Positions 26,466 to 34,441 of a stretch of DNA of 62,485 nucleotides are shown here, piece by piece (the first letter of the stretch is position 1; every line of letters begins with the position of its first letter). Made by a program: the position numbers and the translations under genes. The notes beneath the pieces are model-generated. The model did no database searches. It had not been told where the DNA came from and was given only the letters and a program-made list of their open reading frames with translations. This stretch comes from Nocardia sp. CDC159 (GTDB lineage Bacteria > Actinomycetota > Actinomycetes > Mycobacteriales > Mycobacteriaceae). The stretch is taken from contig NZ_JAMRXH010000024.1 of NCBI RefSeq assembly GCF_023740735.1, forward strand, positions 31,239 to 93,723, in the 5' to 3' direction.

Positions 26466-26675
26466 GTGAAGGTTGATTACAGCGGTGCCCAGTGGCGTAA
26501 GAGCAGACATAGCGGTCCGGATGGAAACTGCGTAGAGGTGGCGTTTCTCGTGGACGGCAATGTCGCAGTGCGTGACACCAAGGACCAGGGCACTGGTCCG
26601 GTGTTGGCGTTCACGCCGGGCGAATGGGACGCCTTCGTCGCGGGCGTGAGCGAGGGGGAGTTCCGGCGGGCCTGA
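26466..26675 (+). CDS. DUF397 domain protein (orphan)
   Basis: The 69-aa protein is a canonical DUF397: WRKSRHSGPDGNCVEVAF near the N-terminus, then VAVRDTKDQGTGPVLAFTPGEWDAFVAGV. GTG 26466 is chosen because AAAGGAG at 26451-26457 lies 8 nt upstream. DUF397 genes normally sit beside an XRE regulator of the Scr1/WhiJ type and behave like its antagonist; no such partner adjoins here, so it is an orphan that may act on a regulator elsewhere. Confidence 0.9.
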   Translation: MKVDYSGAQWRKSRHSGPDGNCVEVAFLVDGNVAVRDTKDQGTGPVLAFTPGEWDAFVAGVSEGEFRRA

Positions 26676-26698
26676 CAGGTTGGCCGTAACTGGGCAAA

Positions 26699-26732
26699 AA
26701 GGGCCCCGGGTCGAAGTGGACTCGGGGCCTCC
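26699..26732 (-). terminator. Terminator of the orphan qcrB
   Basis: Arms GGCCCCGGGTC and GACTCGGGGCC (one G-T pair) form a hairpin; on the minus strand a T run (complement of 26696-26700) follows. It also separates the convergent DUF397 gene. Confidence 0.8.
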
Positions 26733-26746
26733 GCATTTCACCCACG

Positions 26747-28369
26747 CTACTGCTTGCCGTCCTGATATTCGCGCAGCGCGGCCAACTGCCGATGTTCCTG
26801 ATCGCGTTCCACCTCGCGCAGCTGTCGCATCTGGTCCGCCGGATCCGGCCGCAGGAAGCTGCCGCTGCCCGGCTTGCCCGAAAGGCCCAGCCGGTTCAAC
26901 TTTTTCGGCACCGCGGCACCCGCGTATTCGAGCGGAATCGGATGACCCTCCGCATCGACCGGACCGAGCGGCTGGTGGACCTCGATGTATTCACCGTGCG
27001 GCAAACGGCGCACGATGCCGGTTTCGATACCGTGCTCGAGCACCTGGCGGTCGCTGCGCTGCAGTGCGATGCACAGCCGGTAGGCCGCGAAGTAGGCCAG
27101 CGGCGGCGCGAGCAGCAGGGCGATGCGGAAGGCCCAGGTGGTGGCATTGAGCGAGATATCGAACTTGAACGCGATGATGTCGTTCACGCAGGCCAGCGTC
27201 AGCACGATGTAGAACGTCAAGGCCATGGCGCCCACCGCCGTTCGCACCGGGACGTCGCGCGGCCGCTGCAGCAGGTTGTGATGGGCGTCGTCCTTGGTGA
27301 GCCGCTTTTCGATCCACGGATAGCCGATCAGCAGTCCGAAGACGATGGGCATCATGATCGCGGCCGAGACCGCGCCCGGAATGGTGTGCCCGAAGATGTA
27401 GCCCTCCCAGGCCGGGAACAGGCGCAGCCAGCCGTCGGTCCACATCAGATAGAAGTCGGGCTGGGTACCCGCCGAGACCTGAGAGGGGTTGTAGGGTCCC
27501 AGATTCCAGATCGGGTTGATCTGCAGGACGCCGCCCATGATCGCCAGCACGCCCAGGGTGAACATGAAGTAGGCGGTCTGGTCGATCGAGAACACCGGCA
27601 CGATCCGGTCGCCGATCACATTGCGCTCGGTGCGCGCCGGGCCTGGGAACTGGGTGTGCTTCTGGTACCAGACCAGTGCGATATGCGCGCCGATCAGGGC
27701 CAGCATGATGCCGGGGAACAGCAGCACGTGCGCGATGTACAGGCGCGGAATGATGATGTTGCCGGGGAAGTCACCGTCGAACATCAGCCAGTGCAACCAG
27801 GTGCCGATCACCGGCATGCCCAGCGTGATCCCGGAGAACGCCGCCCGCAACCCGGTGCCCGAGAGCAGATCGTCGGGCAGCGAGTAGCCGAAGAAGCCCT
27901 CGAACATCGCGATGATCAGCAGGATCGAGCCGATCACCCAGTTCGCCTCGCGGGGGCGGCGGAAGGCGCCGGTGAAGAAGACCCGGCACAGATGCACGAT
28001 CATCGCGGCGGCGAAAAGCAATGCGGCCCAATGATGTACCTGTCGCACGAACAGTCCGCCGCGCACCTCGAAGGTGATGTCCAGCGCCGACTCGTAGGCC
28101 CGGGACATGGTGACGCCGCGCAGCGGTTGATAGCTGCCGTTGTAGACGACCTCGGACATCGATGGGTCGAAGAACAGTGTCAGGTACACCCCGGACAGCA
28201 GCAGCACGACGAAGCTGAACAGGGCGATCTCGCCGAGCAGGAAGGACCAGTGCGTCGGGAAGACCTTGTTGATGGATCTCTTGACGAAGGCCGCGGCTTG
28301 ATAGCGCGAGTCCATCGCATCGGCCTGCTCCGCCATCCGGCGGCCGAGAACACCGTCTTTTGCTGCCAT
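26747..28369 (-). CDS. qcrB: Cytochrome bc1 complex cytochrome b subunit, orphan copy
   Basis: The 540-aa QcrB oxidises menaquinol in the actinobacterial bcc complex. Eight or more TM helices are visible; haem b ligands lie in VHHWAALLFAAAMIVHL and AHVLLFPGIMLALIGAH, and the Qo-site motif is PDFY (the actinobacterial form of PEWY). ATG 28369 has GGGGTG 6-8 nt upstream; an in-frame GTG at 28378 is possible. No qcrC, qcrA or cytochrome oxidase gene adjoins, so this is a stand-alone, presumably second, copy. A palindrome of BlaI type lies 36-55 bp upstream, hinting that it is induced under stress. Confidence 0.92.
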   Translation of the reverse strand: MAAKDGVLGRRMAEQADAMDSRYQAAAFVKRSINKVFPTHWSFLLGEIALFSFVVLLLSGVYLTLFFDPSMSEVVYNGSYQPLRGVTMSRAYESALDITFEVRGGLFVRQVHHWAALLFAAAMIVHLCRVFFTGAFRRPREANWVIGSILLIIAMFEGFFGYSLPDDLLSGTGLRAAFSGITLGMPVIGTWLHWLMFDGDFPGNIIIPRLYIAHVLLFPGIMLALIGAHIALVWYQKHTQFPGPARTERNVIGDRIVPVFSIDQTAYFMFTLGVLAIMGGVLQINPIWNLGPYNPSQVSAGTQPDFYLMWTDGWLRLFPAWEGYIFGHTIPGAVSAAIMMPIVFGLLIGYPWIEKRLTKDDAHHNLLQRPRDVPVRTAVGAMALTFYIVLTLACVNDIIAFKFDISLNATTWAFRIALLLAPPLAYFAAYRLCIALQRSDRQVLEHGIETGIVRRLPHGEYIEVHQPLGPVDAEGHPIPLEYAGAAVPKKLNRLGLSGKPGSGSFLRPDPADQMRQLREVERDQEHRQLAALREYQDGKQ

Positions 28370-28404
28370 GGCAGTCACCCCACCCGGGTTGTGATCGGTA
28401 GATC

Positions 28405-28424
28405 TGCTACTACAGAATGTAGCA
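28405..28424. promoter_or_regulatory. BlaI-like operator upstream of orphan qcrB
   Basis: TGCTAC (28405-28410) and GTAGCA (28419-28424) bracket a perfect inner palindrome CTACA-GAA-TGTAG (28410-28422). The TACTACA...TGTAGNA shape resembles BlaI/MecI operators. It sits 36-55 bp before the qcrB start. Confidence 0.55.
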
Positions 28425-28527
28425 TTTCGGCCGGAGTCGATCGAGGGAATCGGCGGCATCGGTGCGGCGGAAGTCGTTGCCGCACCACAAGATCGAAGTT
28501 TGCCTTGTGGTTGCCAAAAGGTGTGGA

Positions 28528-28533
28528 TAGCAT
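28528..28533 (+). promoter_or_regulatory. -10 hexamer TAGCAT, leaderless promoter
   Basis: TAGCAT lies 6 nt before ATG 28540. Confidence 0.5.
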
Positions 28534-28539
28534 CGCCGG

Positions 28540-30252
28540 ATGCCCGCGTTGACCCCGCAGGATGCGACCAGATACTGGCTGTCCCGCCGGACGGGTAACG
28601 ATCTGTTCCTGCTCTACTGCTTCGAGGAGACCGATCGGCCGACGGCCGACCTGCGTGCGCTGGTGGCCCGGCGCAGCGCCGAGATCGCCGATCTGCGGCT
28701 GCGCGTGCGGGAGCGGCGCTTCGCCTATCCCGAGTGGACGCCTTGTGATTTCGTCGCCGATCAGGTGGTCGAGCACGAGGGCGCCGGGACCGATTGGGCG
28801 AATACCGTTGCGGCGCTTGGGGACTTGGTGGCCCGCCCCCTGCGCGCGGAAGAGTATGCGTGGCGGCTGCATTTGTTTCGCGGCGTGCGCGGCGCTCCGG
28901 CGGGCGACGGTCCCGCTCTGATCGCCGTCTTACAGCTGTCACACGCGCTGGCCGACGGGCAGCGGGCGGCCGCCATCGCCCGCGCCCTCTTCTCGCAGTC
29001 CCCGGACGGGTGCGACCGCGCGGTCCCCGCCTTCTTGCCGGATGGTTCTCCCGCAGCACCCACATCCGCCGCCCCGAGCGACTCCTCCGCGATGCCCGGT
29101 TCCGTCTTGCCGCCCGGTTCCGTCGCGGTGGTCACTTCTGCCTCGCCGGATGATCCCCCCGCCGTAACCGGTTCCGGATCCCCGAACGACTCTTCCGCAG
29201 CGCCCGCCTCTGTCTCGTTCGAGGGTTCTTCGAAGCCGAGCGGTTCCGTTTCTCCGGACGGCTCTTCCGCAGCGCCCGGCTATGTCTCGACCGAAGGTTT
29301 TCCGAAGCCGAGCGGTTCCATCGCGCCTCGCGATCGCCCGACGCCGGGCGGCCCCGGCCGGGTCCGGCGGCCGAAGCCGAGTCTCGCGCTCGCGGGGTGG
29401 GCGGTGACCGGTGCCCTGAAAGACCTCGCGCCCGAATTGCTTTCGCTGGCGGCCGCGCCGATATTGCTCGGCCGCACCGCAACTAGCGGCCTCGCCGCCG
29501 AACGCGCCCGGCGGGAGCTGGCCGCGCGCACCGCCCGTGGCGAGCTGCCCCCGATCGCGCCCGAGTTGGCGCCGACCCCGCTCAACCGCGGGCCGCGGCC
29601 ACGGGCACATGCGGTGCGGATGCTGGTCCGGTCGGATCTGCGGGTGCCGGGGCACACCGTGACGGTGGTGGTGCTCACCGCGCTCGGTGCGGCCCTGCCG
29701 CGATATCTGGAAGCGCGCGGTGAGCCGAGCGAGCGCATCGCGGCGCAGGTTTCGATGGCCCATCGCCAGCCGCGGGGGCGGATCCGCAACAACTATCGCG
29801 ATCTGGCGGTCGAACTGCACGTCGGCGAATCCGATCCCCGCCGCCGCGCCGAACGCATCGCCGCCACCCTCGCCGAGCGCCGCCGCCGCGCGGAGCATCC
29901 GTTGCTGGCCGCGCAGGACCGGGTCACCGCCACCATCCCGGCCCCGATCCTGCGCCGTGATGTGGCGACCTATCCGCTGGACCACGCCCCGGCCGCGCTC
30001 TCGGCCCACACGGTTGTCTCCAGCGTGAACCGGGGACCGGCCGATCTCTCCCTCGCGGGTGGCCGCGTCCGCTTCACCGCCGGATTTCCGGCGCTCGGGG
30101 CGGTCATGCACCTGACGCACGGCGTGCACGGCCTCGGCGACACGGTGACGGTCTCGGTGCATGCCGATCCGGCGGTCCTGCCCGATGTCGAGCATTACGC
30201 CGCGCTGCTCGATGCCGCGCTCACCCGGACCGCGGCGGCACTGCGCGAATAG
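28540..30252 (+). CDS. Wax ester synthase/DGAT-like protein with repeat insertion
   Basis: The 570-aa protein resembles the WS/DGAT (condensation-fold) acyltransferases: N-terminal LTPQDATRYWLSRRTGNDLF, an active-site block reading LSHALADGQRA where the family has HHxxxDG, and a C-terminal half with GRIRNNYRDLAVEL. The first His of the motif is Ser, so catalysis may be altered. A Ser/Pro/Gly-rich stretch of roughly 100 residues (about 165-275) interrupts the two halves and contains 24-residue repeats (72-bp DNA period, for example 29191 and 29263). It may be a divergent lipid acyltransferase or a non-catalytic relative. Confidence 0.7.
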   Translation: MPALTPQDATRYWLSRRTGNDLFLLYCFEETDRPTADLRALVARRSAEIADLRLRVRERRFAYPEWTPCDFVADQVVEHEGAGTDWANTVAALGDLVARPLRAEEYAWRLHLFRGVRGAPAGDGPALIAVLQLSHALADGQRAAAIARALFSQSPDGCDRAVPAFLPDGSPAAPTSAAPSDSSAMPGSVLPPGSVAVVTSASPDDPPAVTGSGSPNDSSAAPASVSFEGSSKPSGSVSPDGSSAAPGYVSTEGFPKPSGSIAPRDRPTPGGPGRVRRPKPSLALAGWAVTGALKDLAPELLSLAAAPILLGRTATSGLAAERARRELAARTARGELPPIAPELAPTPLNRGPRPRAHAVRMLVRSDLRVPGHTVTVVVLTALGAALPRYLEARGEPSERIAAQVSMAHRQPRGRIRNNYRDLAVELHVGESDPRRRAERIAATLAERRRRAEHPLLAAQDRVTATIPAPILRRDVATYPLDHAPAALSAHTVVSSVNRGPADLSLAGGRVRFTAGFPALGAVMHLTHGVHGLGDTVTVSVHADPAVLPDVEHYAALLDAALTRTAAALRE

Positions 30253-30294
30253 TCGGACGTCCAGATCGGCCGGAGCCGGTCCGGCATCGGACGA

Positions 30295-30300
30295 TAGGAT
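30295..30300 (+). promoter_or_regulatory. -10 hexamer TAGGAT, leaderless promoter
   Basis: TAGGAT lies 6 nt before ATG 30307. Confidence 0.55.
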
Positions 30301-30306
30301 CCCCCG

Positions 30307-31290
30307 ATGCCCGTACCGAAGGCCGAACTGCATCTGCACATCGAAGGGACCCTGGAGCCCGAGCTGGCGTTCGCGCTGGCCGAGCGCAACGGGGCGGAGC
30401 TACCGTTCGCATCGGTGGAGGAGCTGCGGCACGCTTATCGGTTCGAGGATCTGCAGTCGTTCCTGGACCTGTACTACCGGCTGACCGATGTGTTGCGGAC
30501 CGAGCGCGACTTCACCGAGCTGGCCGAGGCGTATCTGCGGCGGGCGCGGGCCGAGGGCGTCCGGCATGCGGAGATCTTCTTCGACCCGCAGGCGCACACC
30601 TCGCGCGGCGTGCCCTTCGCGACGGTGATCGACGGGCTCTGGGCCGCCCTGCGCGACAGCGAGGCGCGCCACGGCATCACCACCTCGCTGATCCTGTGCT
30701 TCCTGCGCGACCTGTCGGCCGAATCCGCCCTGGAAACCCTCGCCGAGGCCGAACCCTATCTGGATCGGATCGTCGCGGTCGGACTCGATTCCGCCGAGGT
30801 CGGCCACCCGCCCGCCAAATTCGCCGAGGTCTACCGCCGCGCCCGCGAACTCGGTCTGCGCGCCGTGGCTCACGCCGGGGAGGAGGGCCCGCCCTCCTAT
30901 ATCGCCGAGGCCCTGGACATCCTGGGCGTCGAACGCATCGACCACGGCGTCCGCGTCCTGGAGGACCCCATCCTGGTCCAACGCCTGGTCCGCGACCGCA
31001 TCCCCCTCACCGTCTGCCCCTTCTCCAACGTCCGCCTCCGCGTGATCGATCAGCTCACCGACCACCCCCTGCGCCGCATGCTCGACCTGGGCCTGCTCGC
31101 CACGGTCAACTCCGACGACCCCGCCTACTTCGGCGGCTACGTCGAGGAAAACCTCCAGGGCGTCCGAAAGGCCCTGAACCTCACCCCAACTCACCTCCGC
31201 ACCCTGGCCCGCAACTCCTTCGAGGCCGCCTTCCTCGACATCCCCACCCGCGACCGCTACCTCGCCGAGGTCGACGCCTACTCCTTCTGA
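30307..31290 (+). CDS. Adenine (or adenosine) deaminase, ADA fold
   Basis: The 327-aa amidohydrolase hydrolyses a purine amino group. Zinc ligands and catalytic residues are visible: HLHIEGTL (metal His pair), AHAGEEG (His, catalytic Glu), ERIDHGVR (His) and NSDDPAYFGGY (metal Asp). The HIEGTLEPEL start and NSDDPAYFGGY block are those of the adenine deaminase branch (fungal Aah1 and Pseudomonas PA0148 type) rather than classic adenosine deaminase, which has NTDDP. Adenine to hypoxanthine is therefore favoured. A leaderless promoter drives it alone. Confidence 0.85.
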   Translation: MPVPKAELHLHIEGTLEPELAFALAERNGAELPFASVEELRHAYRFEDLQSFLDLYYRLTDVLRTERDFTELAEAYLRRARAEGVRHAEIFFDPQAHTSRGVPFATVIDGLWAALRDSEARHGITTSLILCFLRDLSAESALETLAEAEPYLDRIVAVGLDSAEVGHPPAKFAEVYRRARELGLRAVAHAGEEGPPSYIAEALDILGVERIDHGVRVLEDPILVQRLVRDRIPLTVCPFSNVRLRVIDQLTDHPLRRMLDLGLLATVNSDDPAYFGGYVEENLQGVRKALNLTPTHLRTLARNSFEAAFLDIPTRDRYLAEVDAYSF

Positions 31291-31331
31291 GGTCGAAAGA
31301 CGCTGTGGCGCACCGGCAGCGGTGGTCCCGG

Positions 31332-31940
31332 TCAGCTCTGGAGGCGGCCGATATAGGGGAGGAAGCGGCCCACGCGGGCGGCGTAGTGGAGGTAGGCGGC
31401 TCCGTGGGCGCGGCGGAGGTAGGGCTCCTCGACGGCGCGGACGAGCAATTCGACTGTGGCGGTGAGGAGTACGAGTCCGGTGAGGGACAGGGGGTTGGGC
31501 ACCATGAGGGTCAGGCCGAGGGCGGTGAGCAGGACCGCGGCGAAGATCGGGTTGCGGATGACGGCGAAGATGCCGGTGGTGACGAGGGGGGTGCGCTCGT
31601 GTTCGTCCACGCCGATGCGCCATGAATTGCCCATGGCCAGTTGACAAGCGAGGGTGGCGGCGATGCCGCAGACGGCGATGATCGCGCCGATCAGGCGCAG
31701 GGCCGGATGGTCCAGCGGGGCGATCCGCGGCAGGAACCCGGTGAGGTCGGCGGCGGTACCGGCGAAGGCGAGGACGGCCACGAGATGGAAGCAGCGTTCG
31801 CCCCACCACTGCGTGCTGAAGCGGGCGGGCGGGCGGATGCCGGTCTCGCCGGTGCGGCGCACGGCGATCAGGATGCGCACCCCGAATGCCACCACCAGCC
31901 ACACGACGAACAGCACCAGGGCGACCACCGTCGTCACCAT
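31332..31940 (-). CDS. ICMT/PEMT-like membrane methyltransferase
   Basis: The 202-aa membrane protein resembles the isoprenylcysteine carboxyl methyltransferase / phospholipid methyltransferase family: about five TM helices, with the SAM-binding signature GIFAVIRNPIFAAVLL and a C-terminal EEPYLRRAHGAAYLHYAARVGRFLPYIG, where Glu-Glu and the RxxRF-type end are family marks. ATG 31940 has GGAGG 6-7 nt upstream, inside the end of the preceding gene, whose stop is 3 nt away. It is the last cistron of the HTH/ImmA/seven-TM operon; its target lipid or protein is unknown. Confidence 0.78.
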   Translation of the reverse strand: MVTTVVALVLFVVWLVVAFGVRILIAVRRTGETGIRPPARFSTQWWGERCFHLVAVLAFAGTAADLTGFLPRIAPLDHPALRLIGAIIAVCGIAATLACQLAMGNSWRIGVDEHERTPLVTTGIFAVIRNPIFAAVLLTALGLTLMVPNPLSLTGLVLLTATVELLVRAVEEPYLRRAHGAAYLHYAARVGRFLPYIGRLQS

Positions 31941-31943
31941 GCG

Positions 31944-33140
31944 CTACCTCCTGGATTCCTGTGGCGCCCGCAGGGCGCGCAACGTTTCGGCGACGATCGG
32001 TGAATTCGCGTAGGCATTGCTGACGCGGGTCAGCCACGCGATCTCCCCGGCGCTGTCGCTGCCGCCGCGCGAGGGCGAGCGCGGTGGCGCGGGCCGCGCG
32101 GGCAGATTGCCGAGCCGCGCCTGGACGGCGGCCTTGATCCCGGCCGCCTCGACGACCGCGGCACGGTCGATATCGTCCAACCCGGCCTGTTCGGCGAGGC
32201 GTCGCGCGTGGTCCTCGGCGGTGGGGTGGGTGTAGGCGCGCAGGGCGAGCTGACCGTCACGGATCTCGGCCAGGCGACGGGTGGTGCGCAGCTTCAGATC
32301 CCACCAGGGCGCATCGATGGGCGAGCTCAATCCCGGTGCGGCGGTGCGGATCGCACGCCACAGCGGCCGCAGCGCGTGGTATTCGCGCAGGCGGGCGATC
32401 AGATCGGTACACCGTTCCCCCGCGGCGGGCAGGGTGTATCCCACGCAGGCCACCACGATTCCGAGCGCGGCGATGGCGGGGCCGATCTCGGTGTCGAGGC
32501 GGTCGAGGTCGGTGACGTCGAACCACCGGGCCACCACCGCGGACATCCTGGTGACGGTGGAGATCACCCCGAGCAGACCCGAGACGGCGACCAGATACAG
32601 CCCCCGCCGCAGCCACGGGCGGTCGGTGACGCGCGCCGAGCTCAGCGCGCAGTACACGAAATCGGCTGCGGCTACGGCGAATACGACGTTGTAGATCACA
32701 ATGAGTTCGGCCAGCCACGGCGACTTCGCGTAGTAGATGTCGAAGTCGACCGGGCGTTCCTCCACGGGATTCCCGGCGAAGAACAGCGCGATGAGCAGCA
32801 GGCCGATCGCCGCGTAGCCGATCGCGCGCACCCGGATCTTCGGCCCGATCTCCGCGGGCCCGCGCTGCCACACCAGGATGACCGCCTGCATGGATCCTGC
32901 CAGGAAGATCAGCAGGATGTAGACGATCAGCCCGGTGATATTGGGGATCCCGGTGATGCGGTTGATCAATCGCACACTCGGCGGCGGGACGCAGAGGCAT
33001 ACCGCGGTCCACAGCGACATTGCCACCAGCACGGTCCACCGCTGCAGGCTGCGATCGCGCCGGAGCTGGTTCACCTTGTAGGCCAGCGCGAATACGCTCA
33101 CGACGGCCGCGGTGTAGAAGAAGGCGGCCGTACTATCCAC
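31944..33140 (-). CDS. Seven-TM MAB_1171c-family membrane protein
   Basis: The 398-aa protein has seven predicted TM helices in residues 1-245 (for example FFYTAAVVSVFALAY, GLIVYILLIFLAGSMQAVILVW, IAALGIVVACVGYTLP) and a soluble C-terminal domain of about 150 aa with HPTAEDHARRLAEQAG. This layout is that of the MAB_1171c family 'putative transporter', of unproven function. GTG 33140 overlaps the end of the ImmA-like gene by 8 bp, indicating tight coupling. The C-terminal domain and fixed company of HTH and peptidase genes make a sensor or signalling role as plausible as transport. Confidence 0.85.
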   Translation of the reverse strand: MDSTAAFFYTAAVVSVFALAYKVNQLRRDRSLQRWTVLVAMSLWTAVCLCVPPPSVRLINRITGIPNITGLIVYILLIFLAGSMQAVILVWQRGPAEIGPKIRVRAIGYAAIGLLLIALFFAGNPVEERPVDFDIYYAKSPWLAELIVIYNVVFAVAAADFVYCALSSARVTDRPWLRRGLYLVAVSGLLGVISTVTRMSAVVARWFDVTDLDRLDTEIGPAIAALGIVVACVGYTLPAAGERCTDLIARLREYHALRPLWRAIRTAAPGLSSPIDAPWWDLKLRTTRRLAEIRDGQLALRAYTHPTAEDHARRLAEQAGLDDIDRAAVVEAAGIKAAVQARLGNLPARPAPPRSPSRGGSDSAGEIAWLTRVSNAYANSPIVAETLRALRAPQESRR

Positions 33141-33705
33141 GATCGCTCGCCTGCGGCAGCCCGAACGTGTTCTCCATTCGATGGACGGCGTCGACGGCCG
33201 AATCCGCGACATTCCAATGCTTTTCGGGTAGCCAGCGGCTGACGTGGGTCAGCAGGTGGGCCGCGAACATCTCGGCCTGGATCTCGGCGGGCCCATGACA
33301 CTGCCGCGAGCGTTTGGCCATGATGCGCTGTACCGCACTGGGATCCAGGCTGGGCAGCAGCAGTCGGGCGCCCTCGCTGTCCAGTAGCGGGGTCTGGTCG
33401 TGCTCGTGGATCAGGTGGCCGGTCTCGTGACAGAAGATCACCAGCTGATGCCACGGGCTGGTGTCCTTCTCGTAGAAGATGTAATGACCGTCGTCGGCGT
33501 GCACCCACAGCCCGAAGACCACATCCGATTGGGAGGCGGGGAATTTCACCGGCATCCGCTTGACCGGATGCCCGAGCCGCTGGGTGAGGACTTCGCAGAC
33601 CGCCGACATCACCTGCTCGGGCTCGGCCGGAACCGGTAGGCGCAGATCGGCGACGAAGTCCTCCACCAGCCGGGCAGCGCGTCGTCTCTGGGTTCGTCGG
33701 CCCAT
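33133..33705 (-). CDS. ImmA/IrrE-like metallopeptidase
   Basis: The 190-aa protein carries the zinc-peptidase motif HETGHLIHEH (HExxH type) near residue 95 and a downstream helical region with EIQAEMFAAHLL that can supply the third ligand Glu. In ICEBs1 and Deinococcus, ImmA/IrrE proteins cut a partner HTH repressor; here an HTH gene lies immediately upstream. ATG 33705 has GAGGAA with a 7-nt spacer; ATG 33753, 6 nt after the HTH stop, is an alternative giving 206 aa. It overlaps the seven-TM gene by 8 bp. Confidence 0.85.
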   Translation of the reverse strand: MGRRTQRRRAARLVEDFVADLRLPVPAEPEQVMSAVCEVLTQRLGHPVKRMPVKFPASQSDVVFGLWVHADDGHYIFYEKDTSPWHQLVIFCHETGHLIHEHDQTPLLDSEGARLLLPSLDPSAVQRIMAKRSRQCHGPAEIQAEMFAAHLLTHVSRWLPEKHWNVADSAVDAVHRMENTFGLPQASDRG

Positions 33706-33759
33706 ACCGTCATTCCTCGAAGGTCTTGCGTGCCATACGTTGAGCACCAGCATCGGCTC

Positions 33760-34164
33760 TCATCCTCGTTCGTCCGCCTGGGCGGCGCGCCCCGGCTCGC
33801 GCTGCGGCCGCAGCCGGGCCGCCCGCAGCGCGATCTGCCGCACACCCATCTCGGCGAGGATCCGGGCCAGGGCGATCTCGGCATCGGTCTCGTCCGCGAT
33901 CGCCGGATCGGCGAAATAGCCCGGCCGCACGCCGAAGAACTCCGCCAGCGCGGTCAGGACCTCCGGCGTCGGGTCGGTCGCGCCGCCGGTCCGCAGCGCG
34001 GACAGGTAGGCACCGCTGATCCGGATCTCGGGATGCGCGGCCCGGACCGCCGCGGCGACCTGGTCGTCGGTGTACCTGCGGCCGTGCCGCCCCGCGGGGC
34101 GGATGTCGTCGAACAACCGCCGCAACCGGTCGTTCAGCGCCGGGGCCTGTGTACTGTCGGCCAT
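33760..34164 (-). CDS. HTH (XRE/EspR-like) DNA-binding protein
   Basis: The 134-aa protein has an N-terminal XRE-type HTH: LNDRLRRLFDDI, then TDDQVAAAVRAAHPEIRISGAYLSALRTG and VLTALAEFFGVRPGYFAD, followed by a C-terminal helical segment (EMGVRQIALRAARL) shared with the divergent HTH gene at 34978. The domain layout resembles mycobacterial EspR. It is the third cistron of the operon and the likely substrate of the adjacent ImmA-like peptidase (inference). Confidence 0.88.
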   Translation of the reverse strand: MADSTQAPALNDRLRRLFDDIRPAGRHGRRYTDDQVAAAVRAAHPEIRISGAYLSALRTGGATDPTPEVLTALAEFFGVRPGYFADPAIADETDAEIALARILAEMGVRQIALRAARLRPQREPGRAAQADERG

Positions 34165-34184
34165 ATCCGTGCCTCACCTCGTGG

Positions 34185-34391
34185 TCAGCATAGACCAGGT
34201 CGCGGCTGAGAGATGTTGAGCTGATGTAGTTCTCGCTCGATAACTCGCGCGGCGCGATGGCAGCCGGCCGCGTGCAGGGCGGTGATGCGCGTGCGCACGG
34301 CATCGCATCCGTAGGCGGCGACGACGTCGCGCAGGCTGTAGCGATGATCGGCGGTGTGGCCCGCGACGGCCGGAATCGGGTTGACGGCCAT
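34185..34391 (-). CDS. Small protein, 68 aa, operon member
   Basis: The 68-aa protein has a short polar N-terminus and a helical core with Cys-spaced motifs (VVAAYGCDAVRTRITALHAAGCHRAARV broken here by AGC). An AGGAG ribosome site lies 5-6 nt before ATG 34391, strong for this genome. Gaps of 50 and 20 nt to its neighbours place it inside the HTH/ImmA/seven-TM operon. No family recognised. Confidence 0.68.
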   Translation of the reverse strand: MAVNPIPAVAGHTADHRYSLRDVVAAYGCDAVRTRITALHAAGCHRAARVIERELHQLNISQPRPGLC

Positions 34392-34441
34392 GGTTTCTCC
34401 TGCGAAAGGCGATGGTGGTGCTGCTGCGGACAGTGCGCGGA

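Noticed and set aside
26792..28552. 586-codon plus-strand reading frame opposite qcrB
   Set aside because: Composition is His/Arg/Asp-rich shadow; qcrB on the other strand is unmistakable.
29041..29340. Repeat stretch as a CRISPR-like or satellite array
   Set aside because: The repeats are in frame, Ser/Pro-coding and lie within an intact open reading frame.
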